The notes: generated from the letters alone by a model not told the origin. Counted from the first letter of the stretch, positions 19,194-27,559 are shown. The stretch is 64,000 nucleotides of DNA from Streptomyces sp. GS7 (GCF_009834125.1 NZ_CP047146.1:7596501-7660500), one strand, 5' to 3'. A program made the numbers and translations.

Positions 19194-20132
19194 GTGTCAG
19201 TTGACGTCGACAAGCCGGCCGAGCCGCCGGCTGCCCCTCCGCCGGCCCAGCCCGAGCCCATCAAAGCCATTCCGGTCCGCCACTACGGGCGCTGGGTCGC
19301 CGCGCTCGTCGTCATCGGGCTGCTCGCGCTGCTCGTCAAGGCGTTCGCCGCCGGGAAGGTCAACTGGGGCGCGATACCGGACTACATGTTCAACGCGGAC
19401 ATCCTCAAGGGTCTGCGGAACACCCTGTGGATCACGCTGCTGGCCATGGTCATCGGCATCGTGCTGGGTGTGATCCTCGCGGTCATGCGGCAGTCGAAGA
19501 ACCCGGTGACCTCGACGGTCGCGTGGTTCTACATCTGGTTCTTCCGCGGCACCCCGGTCTACGTCCAGCTGTTCCTGTGGTTCAACCTCGGCCTGGTCTT
19601 CCAGTACATCGACATCATGCCGATCTACAAGGACGAGTGGTCGGACTTCATGACCCCGTTCCTGTGCGCGCTGCTGGGCCTGGGACTCAACGAGGCCGCG
19701 TACATGGCCGAGATCTGCCGAGCCGGCCTCAACGCCGTCGACGAGGGCCAGACCGAGGCGGCGCACGCGCTGGGCATGAGCCACGGCAAGACGCTGCGCC
19801 GGATCGTCGTGCCGCAGGCGATGCGGGTGATCGTGCCGCCGACCGGCAACGAGGTCATCAACATGCTCAAGACCTCGTCCCTGGTCATCGCCGTCCAGTA
19901 TTACGACCTGCTCCAGGCCGCGCAGAACGTCGGCCGGGACTCCGGTGTCGTGGTCGAGATGCTGATCCTGGCCGCCGCCTGGTACCTGATCGCCACGACG
20001 GTGCTGAGCATCGGCCAGTTCTACCTGGAGCGCTACTACGCCCGCGGCTCCAGCCGCCAGCTTCCGCCCACCCCGTTCCAGCGCCTCAAGGCGAAGCTGG
20101 CCGGCCCGAACCGCGCCGGAGGTGCGGCATGA
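19194..20132 (+). CDS. Amino acid ABC transporter permease
   Basis: A 312-residue HisM/GlnP-type permease. The GTG at 19194 follows AAAGG. Five or six membrane helices start near residue 38 ([17 protein letters not shown]). [14 protein letters not shown] is the first conserved TM pair of the HisMQ family, and the EAA loop is [20 protein letters not shown], which docks on the ATPase. Only one permease gene is present, so it should homodimerise. It is coupled to the ATPase gene by an ATGA overlap. Confidence 0.94.
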   Translation: MSVDVDKPAEPPAAPPPAQPEPIKAIPVRHYGRWVAALVVIGLLALLVKAFAAGKVNWGAIPDYMFNADILKGLRNTLWITLLAMVIGIVLGVILAVMRQSKNPVTSTVAWFYIWFFRGTPVYVQLFLWFNLGLVFQYIDIMPIYKDEWSDFMTPFLCALLGLGLNEAAYMAEICRAGLNAVDEGQTEAAHALGMSHGKTLRRIVVPQAMRVIVPPTGNEVINMLKTSSLVIAVQYYDLLQAAQNVGRDSGVVVEMLILAAAWYLIATTVLSIGQFYLERYYARGSSRQLPPTPFQRLKAKLAGPNRAGGAA

Positions 20133-20908
20133 GCAGCAGCAAGTCCGGTACCCCGATGGTGAAGGCCGAGGGCGTCCACAAGTCCTTCGGCTCGGCCCAC
20201 ATCCTCAAGGGCATCGACCTGGAGGTGGCGCCCCGGGAGGTCTTCTGCCTGATCGGCCCGTCCGGCTCCGGCAAGTCGACGTTCCTGCGGTGCATCAACC
20301 ACCTGGAGAAGATCAACGCCGGCCGGCTGTCGGTGGACGGCGAACTGGTCGGCTACCGCGAGCACCACGGCAAGCTCTACGAGCTGCGCGACCGCGAGGT
20401 CGCCGCCCGGCGCCGCGACATCGGCATGGTCTTCCAGCGCTTCAACCTCTTCCCGCACATGACCGCGGTGGAGAACATCATGGAGGCGCCGGTCCAGGTC
20501 AAGGGCGAGTCCAAGGCGTCCGCGCGGGAGCGGGCGGTCAAGCTGCTGGACCGGGTCGGCCTGGCCGACAAGGCCGGCAACTACCCCTCGCAGCTCTCCG
20601 GCGGGCAGCAGCAGCGGGTGGCCATCGCCCGCGCGCTGGCCATGGAGCCCAAGCTGATGCTCTTCGACGAGCCGACCTCGGCCCTCGACCCGGAGCTGGT
20701 CGGCGACGTCCTGGACGTCATGAAGGACCTGGCCGCGGACGGTATGACGATGGTCGTGGTGACCCACGAGATGGGCTTCGCCCGCGAGGTCGGCGACTCG
20801 CTGGTCTTCATGGACGACGGCGTGGTGGTCGAGTCCGGCCACCCGCGCGAGGTCCTGACCAACCCGCAGCACGAGCGGACCCAGTCGTTCCTGTCCAAGG
20901 TCCTCTGA
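20129..20908 (+). CDS. Amino acid ABC transporter ATP-binding protein
   Basis: A 259-residue GlnQ/HisP-type ATPase. Walker A is GPSGSGKST, the Q loop [14 protein letters not shown], the signature [15 protein letters not shown], Walker [15 protein letters not shown], and the H switch [11 protein letters not shown] somewhat longer insert than in E. coli GlnQ lies before the Q loop ([21 protein letters not shown]), a common actinobacterial feature. It powers the importer encoded by the two preceding genes. A hairpin directly after the stop ends the operon. Confidence 0.96.
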   Translation: MSSSKSGTPMVKAEGVHKSFGSAHILKGIDLEVAPREVFCLIGPSGSGKSTFLRCINHLEKINAGRLSVDGELVGYREHHGKLYELRDREVAARRRDIGMVFQRFNLFPHMTAVENIMEAPVQVKGESKASARERAVKLLDRVGLADKAGNYPSQLSGGQQQRVAIARALAMEPKLMLFDEPTSALDPELVGDVLDVMKDLAADGMTMVVVTHEMGFAREVGDSLVFMDDGVVVESGHPREVLTNPQHERTQSFLSKVL

Positions 20909-20934
20909 GTCCCCGCGGCCCCGCGGAACGACGC

Positions 20935-20965
20935 GGCGGGCGGCACCTTCGGGGTGCCGCCCGCC
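20935..20965. terminator. Terminator between the ABC operon and the convergent methyltransferase
   Basis: A 13-base-pair GC stem with a TTCGG loop lies 26 bases after the ATPase stop and 17 bases beyond the stop of the convergent gene. It is likely bidirectional. Confidence 0.85.
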
Positions 20966-20982
20966 GCCGCCCGCCACCGCGG

Positions 20983-21744
20983 CTACTTCAGCGCCAGCAC
21001 GAGGCTGTCCGTCGGCGACGCCCATACGGCGCGCGCCTCCGCGAAGCCCGCCTCACGCAGCACCTGGGCGTGCCACCGCACGGAGGGGGTGTCGCCGTCC
21101 GCGTGCTCGCCGTAGATCGCGAAGCGCTCGGCGGTCGGCCCGGCCAGCCGCGGGTCGGCGGCGGCCAGCTGCCACCACTCGGCCCAGTCGACCGCGCCGG
21201 CTTCCTTGGCGCGGTCCATCCGCGCGTGCCGGAACGCCCGCTCGGCGGCGTCGATCCGCGGTGTGGAACCGTCGGGCATGTGGTCGGCGTTGAGGAACAC
21301 CCCGCCGTCCCGGACGAGCCCGCCCAGCTGCCCGTAGAGCCCCCGCAGGTCCTCCGAGTGCAGCCAGTGCAGCGCCGTCGCGGTCAGCACCGCGTCGTAC
21401 GAGTCGTACGGCAGCAGGGCGGTCCACTGCGGGTCCTTGAGGTCGGCCCGGACGAAGCGGATCCGGTCCTCGCCCGCGAAGTGGCCCTGCGCGATGGCCA
21501 GGAGGGCCGGGTCCAGGTCGACGCCCACGCTCTCGGCCTTCGGGAACCGCTTCAGCAGCCGGTCGGAGATGCTGCCGGTACCGCATGCCAGATCGAGCAC
21601 CCTGGGCGCCGGGCCCACCAGCGCCTCGACCATGTCGAGCATCACCCGGAACCGCTCCTCGCGGTCGGGCATGTACCACTCCTGCTGCCGGTCCCAACTG
21701 TCCTGCCACGTCTGCCAGTCGTCGCCCATGGCGGTCTCGGTCAT
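20983..21744 (-). CDS. Class I SAM-dependent methyltransferase
   Basis: A 253-residue soluble methyltransferase. ATG 21744 follows GGAGGGG. Motif I is VLDLACGTGSISDRLL, the acidic end of the second strand is SVGVDLDPALLA, and motif II is DAVLTATALHWL; the last resembles trans-aconitate methyltransferase and related enzymes. The acceptor is not predictable. It is divergent from the CGNR regulator gene, with 94 bases between start codons, so the two may be coregulated. Confidence 0.88.
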   Translation of the reverse strand: MTETAMGDDWQTWQDSWDRQQEWYMPDREERFRVMLDMVEALVGPAPRVLDLACGTGSISDRLLKRFPKAESVGVDLDPALLAIAQGHFAGEDRIRFVRADLKDPQWTALLPYDSYDAVLTATALHWLHSEDLRGLYGQLGGLVRDGGVFLNADHMPDGSTPRIDAAERAFRHARMDRAKEAGAVDWAEWWQLAAADPRLAGPTAERFAIYGEHADGDTPSVRWHAQVLREAGFAEARAVWASPTDSLVLALK

Positions 21745-21838
21745 CACAACCCCTCCGGCCCGTAATACCCTCGTAGTGACAACACCCATTACGAATGCTC
21801 GCACTCGCACCTTAGACGCGTCCCCGTAAGGACTACAA

Positions 21839-22459
21839 GTGGAACTGGCCTATTACTCGGACTACGCCGTGCGGCTGGTCAACACCGAGCAGCCCGAGCG
21901 CGGCGAAGACACCCTCACCTCGGTCGAGGCGGTGCGCGAACTCTTCGGCCCCGCCCAGCAGGCCGCCCGGCGCGCCACCGACAGCGACGTGACCCGGCTG
22001 CGCCAGGTGCGCACCCGGCTGCGCGCCGTCTTCGAGGCCGCCGACGGTGGCGACGAGGTACGGGCCGTGGACCTGCTCAACGCCCTGATGATGGAGTTCC
22101 CGGTCAGCCCGCAGATCTCCGGCCACGAACACCGCGACGATGGAGGCCGCCCCAAGTGGCACCTGCACATCGCCGACCACGCGGCCAACGCCACCGCCGG
22201 CTACACCGCGACCGCCTGCATGGGCCTGGCCTTCCACCTCACCGAGCTGGGCGTGGACCGCCTGGGCATCTGCGAGGCGCGGCCGTGCCGCAACGCCTAC
22301 CTCGACACCTCGACCAACCGGTCCCGGCGCTACTGCTCCGACCGCTGCGCCACCCGCGCCAACGTCGCCGCCTACCGCGCCCGCAAACGCCTGGAGAGCG
22401 AGCGCACCGGCCGCACCGCCGACCAGGCCCAGGCGGCCACCGCCCGCGGCGAGCACTGA
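21839..22459 (+). CDS. CGNR zinc-finger (ABATE-domain) putative regulator
   Basis: A 206-residue protein. Residues 1-150 are an ABATE-type domain (AYYSDYAVRLVNTEQP near the N-terminus), and ~150-185 form the CGNR-type zinc finger: CEARPCRNAYLDTS, then YCSDRCATRANVAAY, giving four Cys ligands. Such proteins are putative transcription factors, many of them stress-linked. The GTG at 21839 has only a weak ribosome site (AAGGACTACAA). Its 3' end overlaps the 3' end of sodX on the other strand by 88 bases. Confidence 0.88.
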   Translation: MELAYYSDYAVRLVNTEQPERGEDTLTSVEAVRELFGPAQQAARRATDSDVTRLRQVRTRLRAVFEAADGGDEVRAVDLLNALMMEFPVSPQISGHEHRDDGGRPKWHLHIADHAANATAGYTATACMGLAFHLTELGVDRLGICEARPCRNAYLDTSTNRSRRYCSDRCATRANVAAYRARKRLESERTGRTADQAQAATARGEH

Positions 22460-22824
22460 ACCCCGCGCGGCGGCCGGACCCGCGCCCAGGCGCGGGCGAC
22501 CACCAGCTCGTCGGGCACCGCCCCGAACTCCCGGCTGTCGTTCTCGACATACGGGTTGTCGCCGCGCACCCACCAGCCGCCGTCCCGACGCTCCACCGCC
22601 CGCTTGACGATCAGCAGGTCCTGCCGGAACGGGTGCCGCAGCACGATGACGTCGCCGGGGCGCACCGCGGCCCCGTACTGCACCACCAGCTGGTCCCCCG
22701 GCCGGAGCGTCGGCACCATCGACGGGTTGTACACCTCGGCCAGCCCGAAGGACCGCAGCAGCCCGCCGTGCGCCGGCTCCACACCGCCGCCGTCCCGCTC
22801 CGGCTCCCGCACCCGCTCCGGCAT
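22372..22824 (-). CDS. sodX: Nickel superoxide dismutase maturation protease (SodX)
   Basis: An S26 signal-peptidase-like protease, 150 residues from ATG 22824, which has GGGAGG six bases upstream; ATG 22878 is an alternative with 18 more residues. The catalytic serine is Ser35 in YNPSMVPTLRPGD and the general-base lysine is Lys74 in LLIVKRAV; the RGDNP motif follows. No obvious membrane anchor is present, fitting a cytoplasmic enzyme that trims the SodN leader so that His1 can ligate nickel. It is divergent from sodN. The basic tail (VRSLSRRLRAR) lies inside the antisense overlap with the CGNR gene. Confidence 0.93.
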   Translation of the reverse strand: MPERVREPERDGGGVEPAHGGLLRSFGLAEVYNPSMVPTLRPGDQLVVQYGAAVRPGDVIVLRHPFRQDLLIVKRAVERRDGGWWVRGDNPYVENDSREFGAVPDELVVARAWARVRPPRGVQCSPRAVAAWAWSAVRPVRSLSRRLRAR

Positions 22825-22992
22825 CCCGTACCTCCCGGTCCCGCCCCGGTTCGCACCCTTCACCGGTCCATCCTCCATCAGTCGCAACCCGGCACTGGAC
22901 TTTTGCCCTAAGACCCCCGGGCCACCCGCGAAAAGCCTTCCCGCACCGAGTAATCTCGCACCTGAGAAGACGATCACGAGGAAGGACTGAAC

Positions 22993-23388
22993 ATGCTTTC
23001 CCGCCTGTTCGCCCCCAAGGTCAGGGTCAGCGCGCACTGCGACCTGCCCTGCGGCGTGTACGACCCGGCCCAGGCCCGCATCGAGGCCGAGTCGGTCAAG
23101 GCCGTCCAGGAGAAGTACCAGGCCAACGAGGACGCGGACTTCCGCGCCCGCGCCATCCTGATCAAGGAGCAGCGCGCCGAGCTGGCCAAGCACCACGTCT
23201 CGGTGCTGTGGAGCGACTACTTCAAGCCCCCGCACTTCGAGAAGTACCCGCAGCTCCACCAGCTGGTCAACGACACCCTCAAGGCCCTCAGCGCCGCCAA
23301 GGCTTCCAACGACCCGAAGACGGGCGAGAAGGCCCTGGAGCTCATCGCCGAGATCGACAAGATCTTCTGGGAGACGAAGAAGGCTTGA
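22993..23388 (+). CDS. sodN: Nickel superoxide dismutase
   Basis: A 131-residue precursor of the hexameric cytoplasmic Ni-SOD that disproportionates superoxide. The 14-residue leader MLSRLFAPKVRVSA is followed by HCDLPCGVYDP, the nickel hook: His15, Cys16 and Cys20 become His1, Cys2 and Cys6 after processing by SodX. The rest is the four-helix bundle with family segments LIKEQRAELAKHHVSVLWSDYF. ATG 22993 follows GAGGAAGGA. In S. coelicolor sodN expression needs nickel and its 3' UTR yields an sRNA against sodF; here an integrase remnant begins eight bases after the stop. Confidence 0.98.
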   Translation: MLSRLFAPKVRVSAHCDLPCGVYDPAQARIEAESVKAVQEKYQANEDADFRARAILIKEQRAELAKHHVSVLWSDYFKPPHFEKYPQLHQLVNDTLKALSAAKASNDPKTGEKALELIAEIDKIFWETKKA

Positions 23389-23395
23389 TCTTCGA

Positions 23396-23590
23396 TCATG
23401 CCGCTTGACCTGCGATTTCTTTGGTCGCTTGGTCTTCCTGTCCGCACCCGGTCCGCAGGCCGCCGAGCACGGCGTCCATGGCGGTCCGGGTGCGGTCTTC
23501 TTCGCCCGGCCACAGGTGCGCGGAGATCCGCAGCGTGACGACCGCGGACGCGTGGCCGAGGACCAGCGTGCACGTGGCCGACCCGCGCTG
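23396..23590 (-). pseudogene. Decayed C-terminus of a tyrosine integrase
   Basis: Reading the minus strand, the frame ending at the TGA 23396-23398 encodes TCTLVLGHASAVVTLRISAH followed by LWPGEEDRTRTAMDAVLGGL and a short Cys/Gln-rich tail. This matches the end of phage-type tyrosine recombinases (LGHxS...Y-x-HL(W/F)PGxxD). The position that should hold the catalytic tyrosine (usually IYAHL) is serine, and similarity fades upstream of about 23570 with no start or N-terminus. It is therefore a dead fragment, about 60 codons long, and marks a past integration beside sodN. Confidence 0.75.
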
Positions 23591-23729
23591 TGAACGAGGG
23601 CGACGTCGACAGCCCCAGGCTCGTCGACGCCGCTGATCCAGCCTGGTGCCCCCACCGCTCCTTTCCTGGCCCTGAGGTGATGAGTTCCGTCACCGCCGTC
23701 ACATCGGCGGCCTCTGGAGGCTCATCCGG

Positions 23730-24053
23730 GTGAGTCTTGACGAGGGGATGGAGCGACAGGTGAACGAGCACGAGCGGCTGGCCGAGCACTTCGAGCGGGA
23801 GCGCCCGCGGCTGCGTGCGGTGGCCTATCGGATGCCGGGTTCGGTGGCGGAGGCCGACGACGCGGTGCAGGACGCCTGGCTTCGGCTGAGCCGGTCCGAC
23901 GAGGAACACATCGACAACCTCGGCGGATGGCTGACCACCGTCGTCGCGCGGGAGTGCCTGCACCAGCTACGGTCCCGACGGCGCCGCCGGGAAGACCCGA
24001 TGGTCGAGCACCTGCCCGACCCGGTCGTCCGGGCCTCGGCCCGCGGAGCCTGA
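23730..24053 (+). pseudogene. Truncated ECF41/SigJ-type sigma factor (region 2 only)
   Basis: 107 codons encode sigma region 2 of an ECF41-type factor: RPRLRAVAYRMPGSVAEADD, QDAWLRLSR and NLGGWLTTVVARECLHQL, then HLPDPVV, after which the frame hits TGA. Region 4 and the C-terminal SnoaL-like domain of this ~300-residue family are absent from the following DNA in all frames I read. Without region 4 it cannot recognise a -35 element, so it is most likely a pseudogene. Start choices are GTG 23730 (GGAGG upstream) or GTG 23760. Confidence 0.75.
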
Positions 24054-24195
24054 GGCCACACGACCACCGAGGCTCAGCCCCACACTCCGAGCGGCACTTC
24101 GGCACATTCCCATGGCGACGACTCATCGGACACGCCCTGATCCCCGTTTCGCTCCACGTCGTCCCGGCTCGCCGGCGGTGCGGCTGCCCAGAGCG

Positions 24196-24209
24196 TGGAA
24201 GCGGTTTCA
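24196..24209. promoter_or_regulatory. LacI-family operator upstream of the GH26-like lipoprotein
   Basis: TGGAAGCGGTTTCA fits the LacI/GalR-family pattern TGxAAxCGxTTxCA with a central CG and symmetric arms. It lies 99 bases upstream of the lipoprotein start, within the only upstream non-coding DNA. No LacI gene is present in the window, so the repressor would act in trans. Confidence 0.6.
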
Positions 24210-24307
24210 AGATCCACAAGGAATCCACAAAGAAGACTGCCAGCCTGCGTCCTCCCGCGGCCCGGAAAGCGCGCCTGCGGAAGCTTCCGGACGAGGTGAA
24301 GAAGGTT

Positions 24308-25387
24308 ATGCGTGTGTCCCGGGTGTTCAGCAGCCGTCGCCGTGTGGCGTCCGCCGCCGCATGTCTCGCCATGATCACAGCGGCGGTTGCCGGCTGTTCA
24401 GGCCATAAGACCCCGAACGCCTCCGGGGCAGCACCGGTCGCCGCAGCGGCGCCGGCCACTTCGGGTTCGTCGACGCCGGGGCCCTCCCCTTCGACCGGGG
24501 CGTCGTCGGGCGTGCTGTTCGGCGGCGACGCCCAGCTGTCCGGTCTGACACATCTCGGCCGGTCGCCGGCGATCGTGCGCACCTACGACACCCTCGACAC
24601 CGCCGGCGCGTTTCCCTCCACGGACGAGACCGGCGCCCTGCGCTCCGGGGCCACCCTGCTCACCAGCCTCGGCACGGGAAAGAACCGGGACTGGGCATCG
24701 ATCGCCGCGGGCACCTCGGACGCCGCCGTGCTGACATTCCTGCGTGCGGTCAACGCCGCCGCCACGACCCACCACCTGAACGCGATCTACGTGTCGTTCA
24801 ATCACGAACCGAACGCGCAGATCGACGCCGGGAAGGGAAAGCCGGCACAGTTCGTCGCCGCCTGGCGCCACGTGTACCAACTGGCGGCCCACGCACACCT
24901 GAACGCCCGGAGCGGCGGCCACCTGCACTGGGTGTGGATCCTCACCGCGAGCGGCTTCCATCAGGACAGCGTCGCCAACAGTTTCTGGCCCGGCGCCCCG
25001 TACGTGGACGTGGTCGGGGCCGACGGCTACGTGTCCGGCGGCTGCACGAAGCAGCAGAGCGGCAACTACGCCGACCCGGCCAGGACCGCCACGAAACCCG
25101 ACGCCATCTTCGGCCCGGCACTGACCTGGAGCACCACCCACGCCGAAGGCAAGCCGGTATTCGTCCCGGAGTGGGGCAGCGTCCCTTTCACCCACCCCGA
25201 CGTCCGGCCCTCGTACATCAACGCCATGACCGAGTACGTGGTCGCCCACCCGCAGATCGGCGCCGTCATGTACTGGAACGACCACGCCCACAAAGACTCC
25301 TGCGACTACGCCCTCGACAAGGACCCTGCTTCGCAGCGCGCCCTCGCCGCCATGGGCGCCGACGCCCACTTCCGAGCACACCCCTGA
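24308..25387 (+). CDS. Secreted GH26-like glycoside hydrolase lipoprotein
   Basis: A 359-residue lipoprotein. The signal peptide MRVSRVFSSRRRVASAAACL ends at the lipobox AVAGCSG, followed by an Ala/Ser/Pro-rich tether to about residue 75. The catalytic domain has YVSFNHEPN, with the candidate acid/base Glu; WVWILTA; PYVDVVGADGYVSG; and PVFVPEWGSV, with the candidate nucleophile Glu. Together these match the layout of GH26 mannanase-type barrels. The likely substrate is a beta-mannan or related plant polysaccharide, but GH26 also includes xylanases and lichenases. A LacI-type operator upstream suggests sugar induction. The gene sits in the insertion scar after sodN. Confidence 0.75.
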   Translation: MRVSRVFSSRRRVASAAACLAMITAAVAGCSGHKTPNASGAAPVAAAAPATSGSSTPGPSPSTGASSGVLFGGDAQLSGLTHLGRSPAIVRTYDTLDTAGAFPSTDETGALRSGATLLTSLGTGKNRDWASIAAGTSDAAVLTFLRAVNAAATTHHLNAIYVSFNHEPNAQIDAGKGKPAQFVAAWRHVYQLAAHAHLNARSGGHLHWVWILTASGFHQDSVANSFWPGAPYVDVVGADGYVSGGCTKQQSGNYADPARTATKPDAIFGPALTWSTTHAEGKPVFVPEWGSVPFTHPDVRPSYINAMTEYVVAHPQIGAVMYWNDHAHKDSCDYALDKDPASQRALAAMGADAHFRAHP

Positions 25388-25566
25388 CACCGGCTTCGGC
25401 ATCACGGCATCCGCGGGCGCGCCCAGAACCGGCCCCTGTTTCACAGGTATTGGGCCTGGTGCATGTGCTTCTGCTGTACCGCGGTGAGGGCGCGGACGGC
25501 GGAGATGCCGGCCACGGCCGCGCCGACGACGGCTGCGTCGGCCCGCCGTACCCCGTAGCCCTCCCC

Positions 25567-25601
25567 ACAGCACCCGGCATCCGCGCGGAGCCGGGTGCTG
25601 T
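25567..25601. terminator. Hairpin terminator after the GH26-like gene
   Basis: A 12-base-pair stem with an 11-base loop lies 180 bases after the stop and upstream of the ECF42-type promoter. The surrounding stretch 25388-25649 holds nothing else that I can support. Confidence 0.7.
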
Positions 25602-25649
25602 CGGCGTTCCGGGACCCCGGAAGAGGCGCCGAAAAAGTTTCCCCGCGGA

Positions 25650-25678
25650 TGTCGAGCCCGGCGTCCCCGGTTCGTCGA
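25650..25678 (+). promoter_or_regulatory. Probable ECF42-type promoter
   Basis: TGTCGA (25650-25655) and CGTCGA (25673-25678) are separated by 17 bases. As I recall, ECF42 sigma factors of Streptomyces read TGTCGA at -35 and a CGA/TC-type -10, upstream of DGPF/YCII genes, which is exactly the context here. It should drive the YCII gene and the sigma gene. The leader would be about 100 bases and contains three GGAACAC repeats. Confidence 0.65.
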
Positions 25679-25791
25679 GTGGGTGACGGCGCACCGCGCA
25701 CCGAGGCGCGTCGCGGAACACGCGGACATCCGCGGAACACACGAAATACGTGACATACGTGGAACACAGGGCATACGCAGAGGAGATCGTG

Positions 25792-26157
25792 ATGCGCTTC
25801 ATGATGCTGGTCCGGATCGACGAGAGGACGGCGCCCGCCGGCGGGCCGAGCCCGGAGCTGATGGCCGAGATGGGCAGGCTGATGGACGAGATGACCAAGG
25901 CCGGGGTGCTGCTGGACACGGCCGGCCTGCGGCCGAGCGCGGAGGGCAGCCGGGTGCGGCTGTCGGGCGGGAAGCTGAGCGTGACGGACGGGCCGTTCGC
26001 CGAGGCCAAGGAGGTCATCGGCGGATATGCGCTGATCCAGGCCGCCTCGAAGGAGGAGGCCGTCGAGTGGGCAAAGCGGTTCCTGCGGGTGCACGGGGAC
26101 GAGTGGGAGGTCACGAGCGAGATCCGGCAGGTGGAAGAGCCGCCGCCGGGGGCGTAG
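25792..26157 (+). CDS. YCII/DGPF-domain protein
   Basis: A 121-residue protein from ATG 25792 with GAGGAGA upstream. It has the dimeric alpha-beta fold of the YCII family and the hallmark VTDGPFAEAKEVIGGYALIQ that names the DGPF group. These small proteins are genomic partners of ECF42 sigma factors; their enzymatic role is unknown. The sigma gene follows 61 bases later, so this is the usual DGPF-ECF42 pair. Confidence 0.92.
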   Translation: MRFMMLVRIDERTAPAGGPSPELMAEMGRLMDEMTKAGVLLDTAGLRPSAEGSRVRLSGGKLSVTDGPFAEAKEVIGGYALIQAASKEEAVEWAKRFLRVHGDEWEVTSEIRQVEEPPPGA

Positions 26158-26218
26158 GCGGCGCTGACGCACCCGCGCCGCGGTGCGGTTTGCCGGGGCG
26201 CGGCGTGGGTGTTCTGAT

Positions 26219-27559
26219 GTGGCCGTGGCAGCGGAGGAGACGGCGGCGGGCGAGGCGCGGCGGGCGGTCGAGGCGGTGTTCCGGATCGAGTCGCCGCGGC
26301 TGGTCGCCGGGCTGACCCGGATCGTCCGCGACGTGGGGCTCGCCGAGGAGCTGTCGCAGGACGCGCTGGTCGCCGCGCTGGAGCGGTGGCCGGAAACGGG
26401 TGTCCCGGACAATCCGGGAGCCTGGCTGATGGCCACCGCCAGGAACCGGGCGATCGACCTGGTGCGCCGCCGGGAGCGGCTGGCGCGGAAGGTCGAGGCC
26501 CTGGGGCGGGAGGCGGAGCACCGACCGGGCCCGTCCGAGGCCGACTTCGCGCGGGTCCTCGACCCCCGGGTGATCGAGGACGATCTGCTGCGGCTGGTGT
26601 TCGTCGCCTGCCATCCGGTGCTCTCCACCCAGGCGCGGGTGGCGTTGACCCTGCGGCTGCTCGGCGGGCTGCGGACGGAGGAGATCGCCCGTGCCTTCCT
26701 GGTGTCCGAGACGACCGTGCAGCAGCGGATCGTCCGGGCCAAGAAGAAGCTCGCCGCGGCCGGGGTGCCGTTCGAGGTGCCGGCTGCCGGGGAGCTGGCC
26801 GGCCGGCTGTCGTCGGTGCTGGAGGTCGTCTACCTGGTCTTCAACGAGGGGTATGCGGCGACGGCCGGGGACGACTGGATGCGTCCGGCGCTGTGCGAGG
26901 ACGCGCTGCGGCTGGGCCGGATGGTGGCCGGACTGCTTCCGGACGAGCCGGAGGCGCACGGCCTGGTGGCGCTGATGGAGATCCAGGCGTCCCGGTCGGC
27001 CGCGCGGACCGGGCCGGCGGGCGAGCCGGTCCTGCTGCTGGAGCAGAACCGCGCGCGCTGGGACCGGCTGCTGATCCGGCGCGGGCTGGCCGCCCTGGCC
27101 CGCGCCGAGGAACTGGGCGGCGCGGTCGGCCCGTACGCCCTCCAGGCCGCGATCGCCGCCTGCCACGCGCGGGCGCGGACCGCGCAGGAGACCGACTGGC
27201 CGCGGATCGCGGTGCTGTACGAGGCGCTGGGCCGGGTCGCGCCGTCCCCGGTCGTGGAGCTGAACCGCGCGGTGGCGGTGGGGATGGCGTACGGGCCCGG
27301 ACAGGGCCTGGCGGTGGCGGACGAGTTGGCGGCGGAACCGGCGCTGGCGGGCTACCACCTGCTGCCGAGCGTCCGCGGCGATCTGCTGGCACGGCTGGGG
27401 CGGGCCGCGGAGGCCCGGGAGGAGTTGCTGCGGGCGGCGTCGATGACCCGCAACGCCCGCGAGCGGGCCCTGTTGGAGGAGCGGGCGGCACAGGTGGAGC
27501 GGGAGGGCCGGTTGCGGCCGCCGACGGGCACCGCGCCGGATGGAGACGCCGGGCGATAG
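26219..27559 (+). CDS. ECF42-type RNA polymerase sigma factor
   Basis: A 446-residue sigma factor from GTG 26219. Region 2 spans about 25-95 (LSQDALVAALERWPETGVPD, then NPGAWLMATARNRAIDLVRR) and region 4 about 135-195 (LRTEEIARAFLVSETTVQQR). A helical C-terminal extension of ~230 residues with TPR character follows (EVVYLVFNEGYAATAGDD, EAHGLVALMEIQASR, PVVELNRAVAVGMAYGP). That extension defines ECF42 and is needed for activity in the family; no anti-sigma gene is expected or seen. The upstream TGTCGA promoter implies autoregulation. Confidence 0.92.
   Translation: MAVAAEETAAGEARRAVEAVFRIESPRLVAGLTRIVRDVGLAEELSQDALVAALERWPETGVPDNPGAWLMATARNRAIDLVRRRERLARKVEALGREAEHRPGPSEADFARVLDPRVIEDDLLRLVFVACHPVLSTQARVALTLRLLGGLRTEEIARAFLVSETTVQQRIVRAKKKLAAAGVPFEVPAAGELAGRLSSVLEVVYLVFNEGYAATAGDDWMRPALCEDALRLGRMVAGLLPDEPEAHGLVALMEIQASRSAARTGPAGEPVLLLEQNRARWDRLLIRRGLAALARAEELGGAVGPYALQAAIAACHARARTAQETDWPRIAVLYEALGRVAPSPVVELNRAVAVGMAYGPGQGLAVADELAAEPALAGYHLLPSVRGDLLARLGRAAEAREELLRAASMTRNARERALLEERAAQVEREGRLRPPTGTAPDGDAGR

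Noticed and set aside
21745..21838. CGTAAT...ATTACG inverted pair between the methyltransferase and CGNR genes as an operator
   Set aside because: Arms are only six bases and about 20 bases apart, too weak to list as a site.
25441..25545. Minus-strand frame ending AVQQKHMHQAQYL, possible gene remnant
   Set aside because: About 30 helical residues with no recognisable family and no start; chance cannot be excluded.
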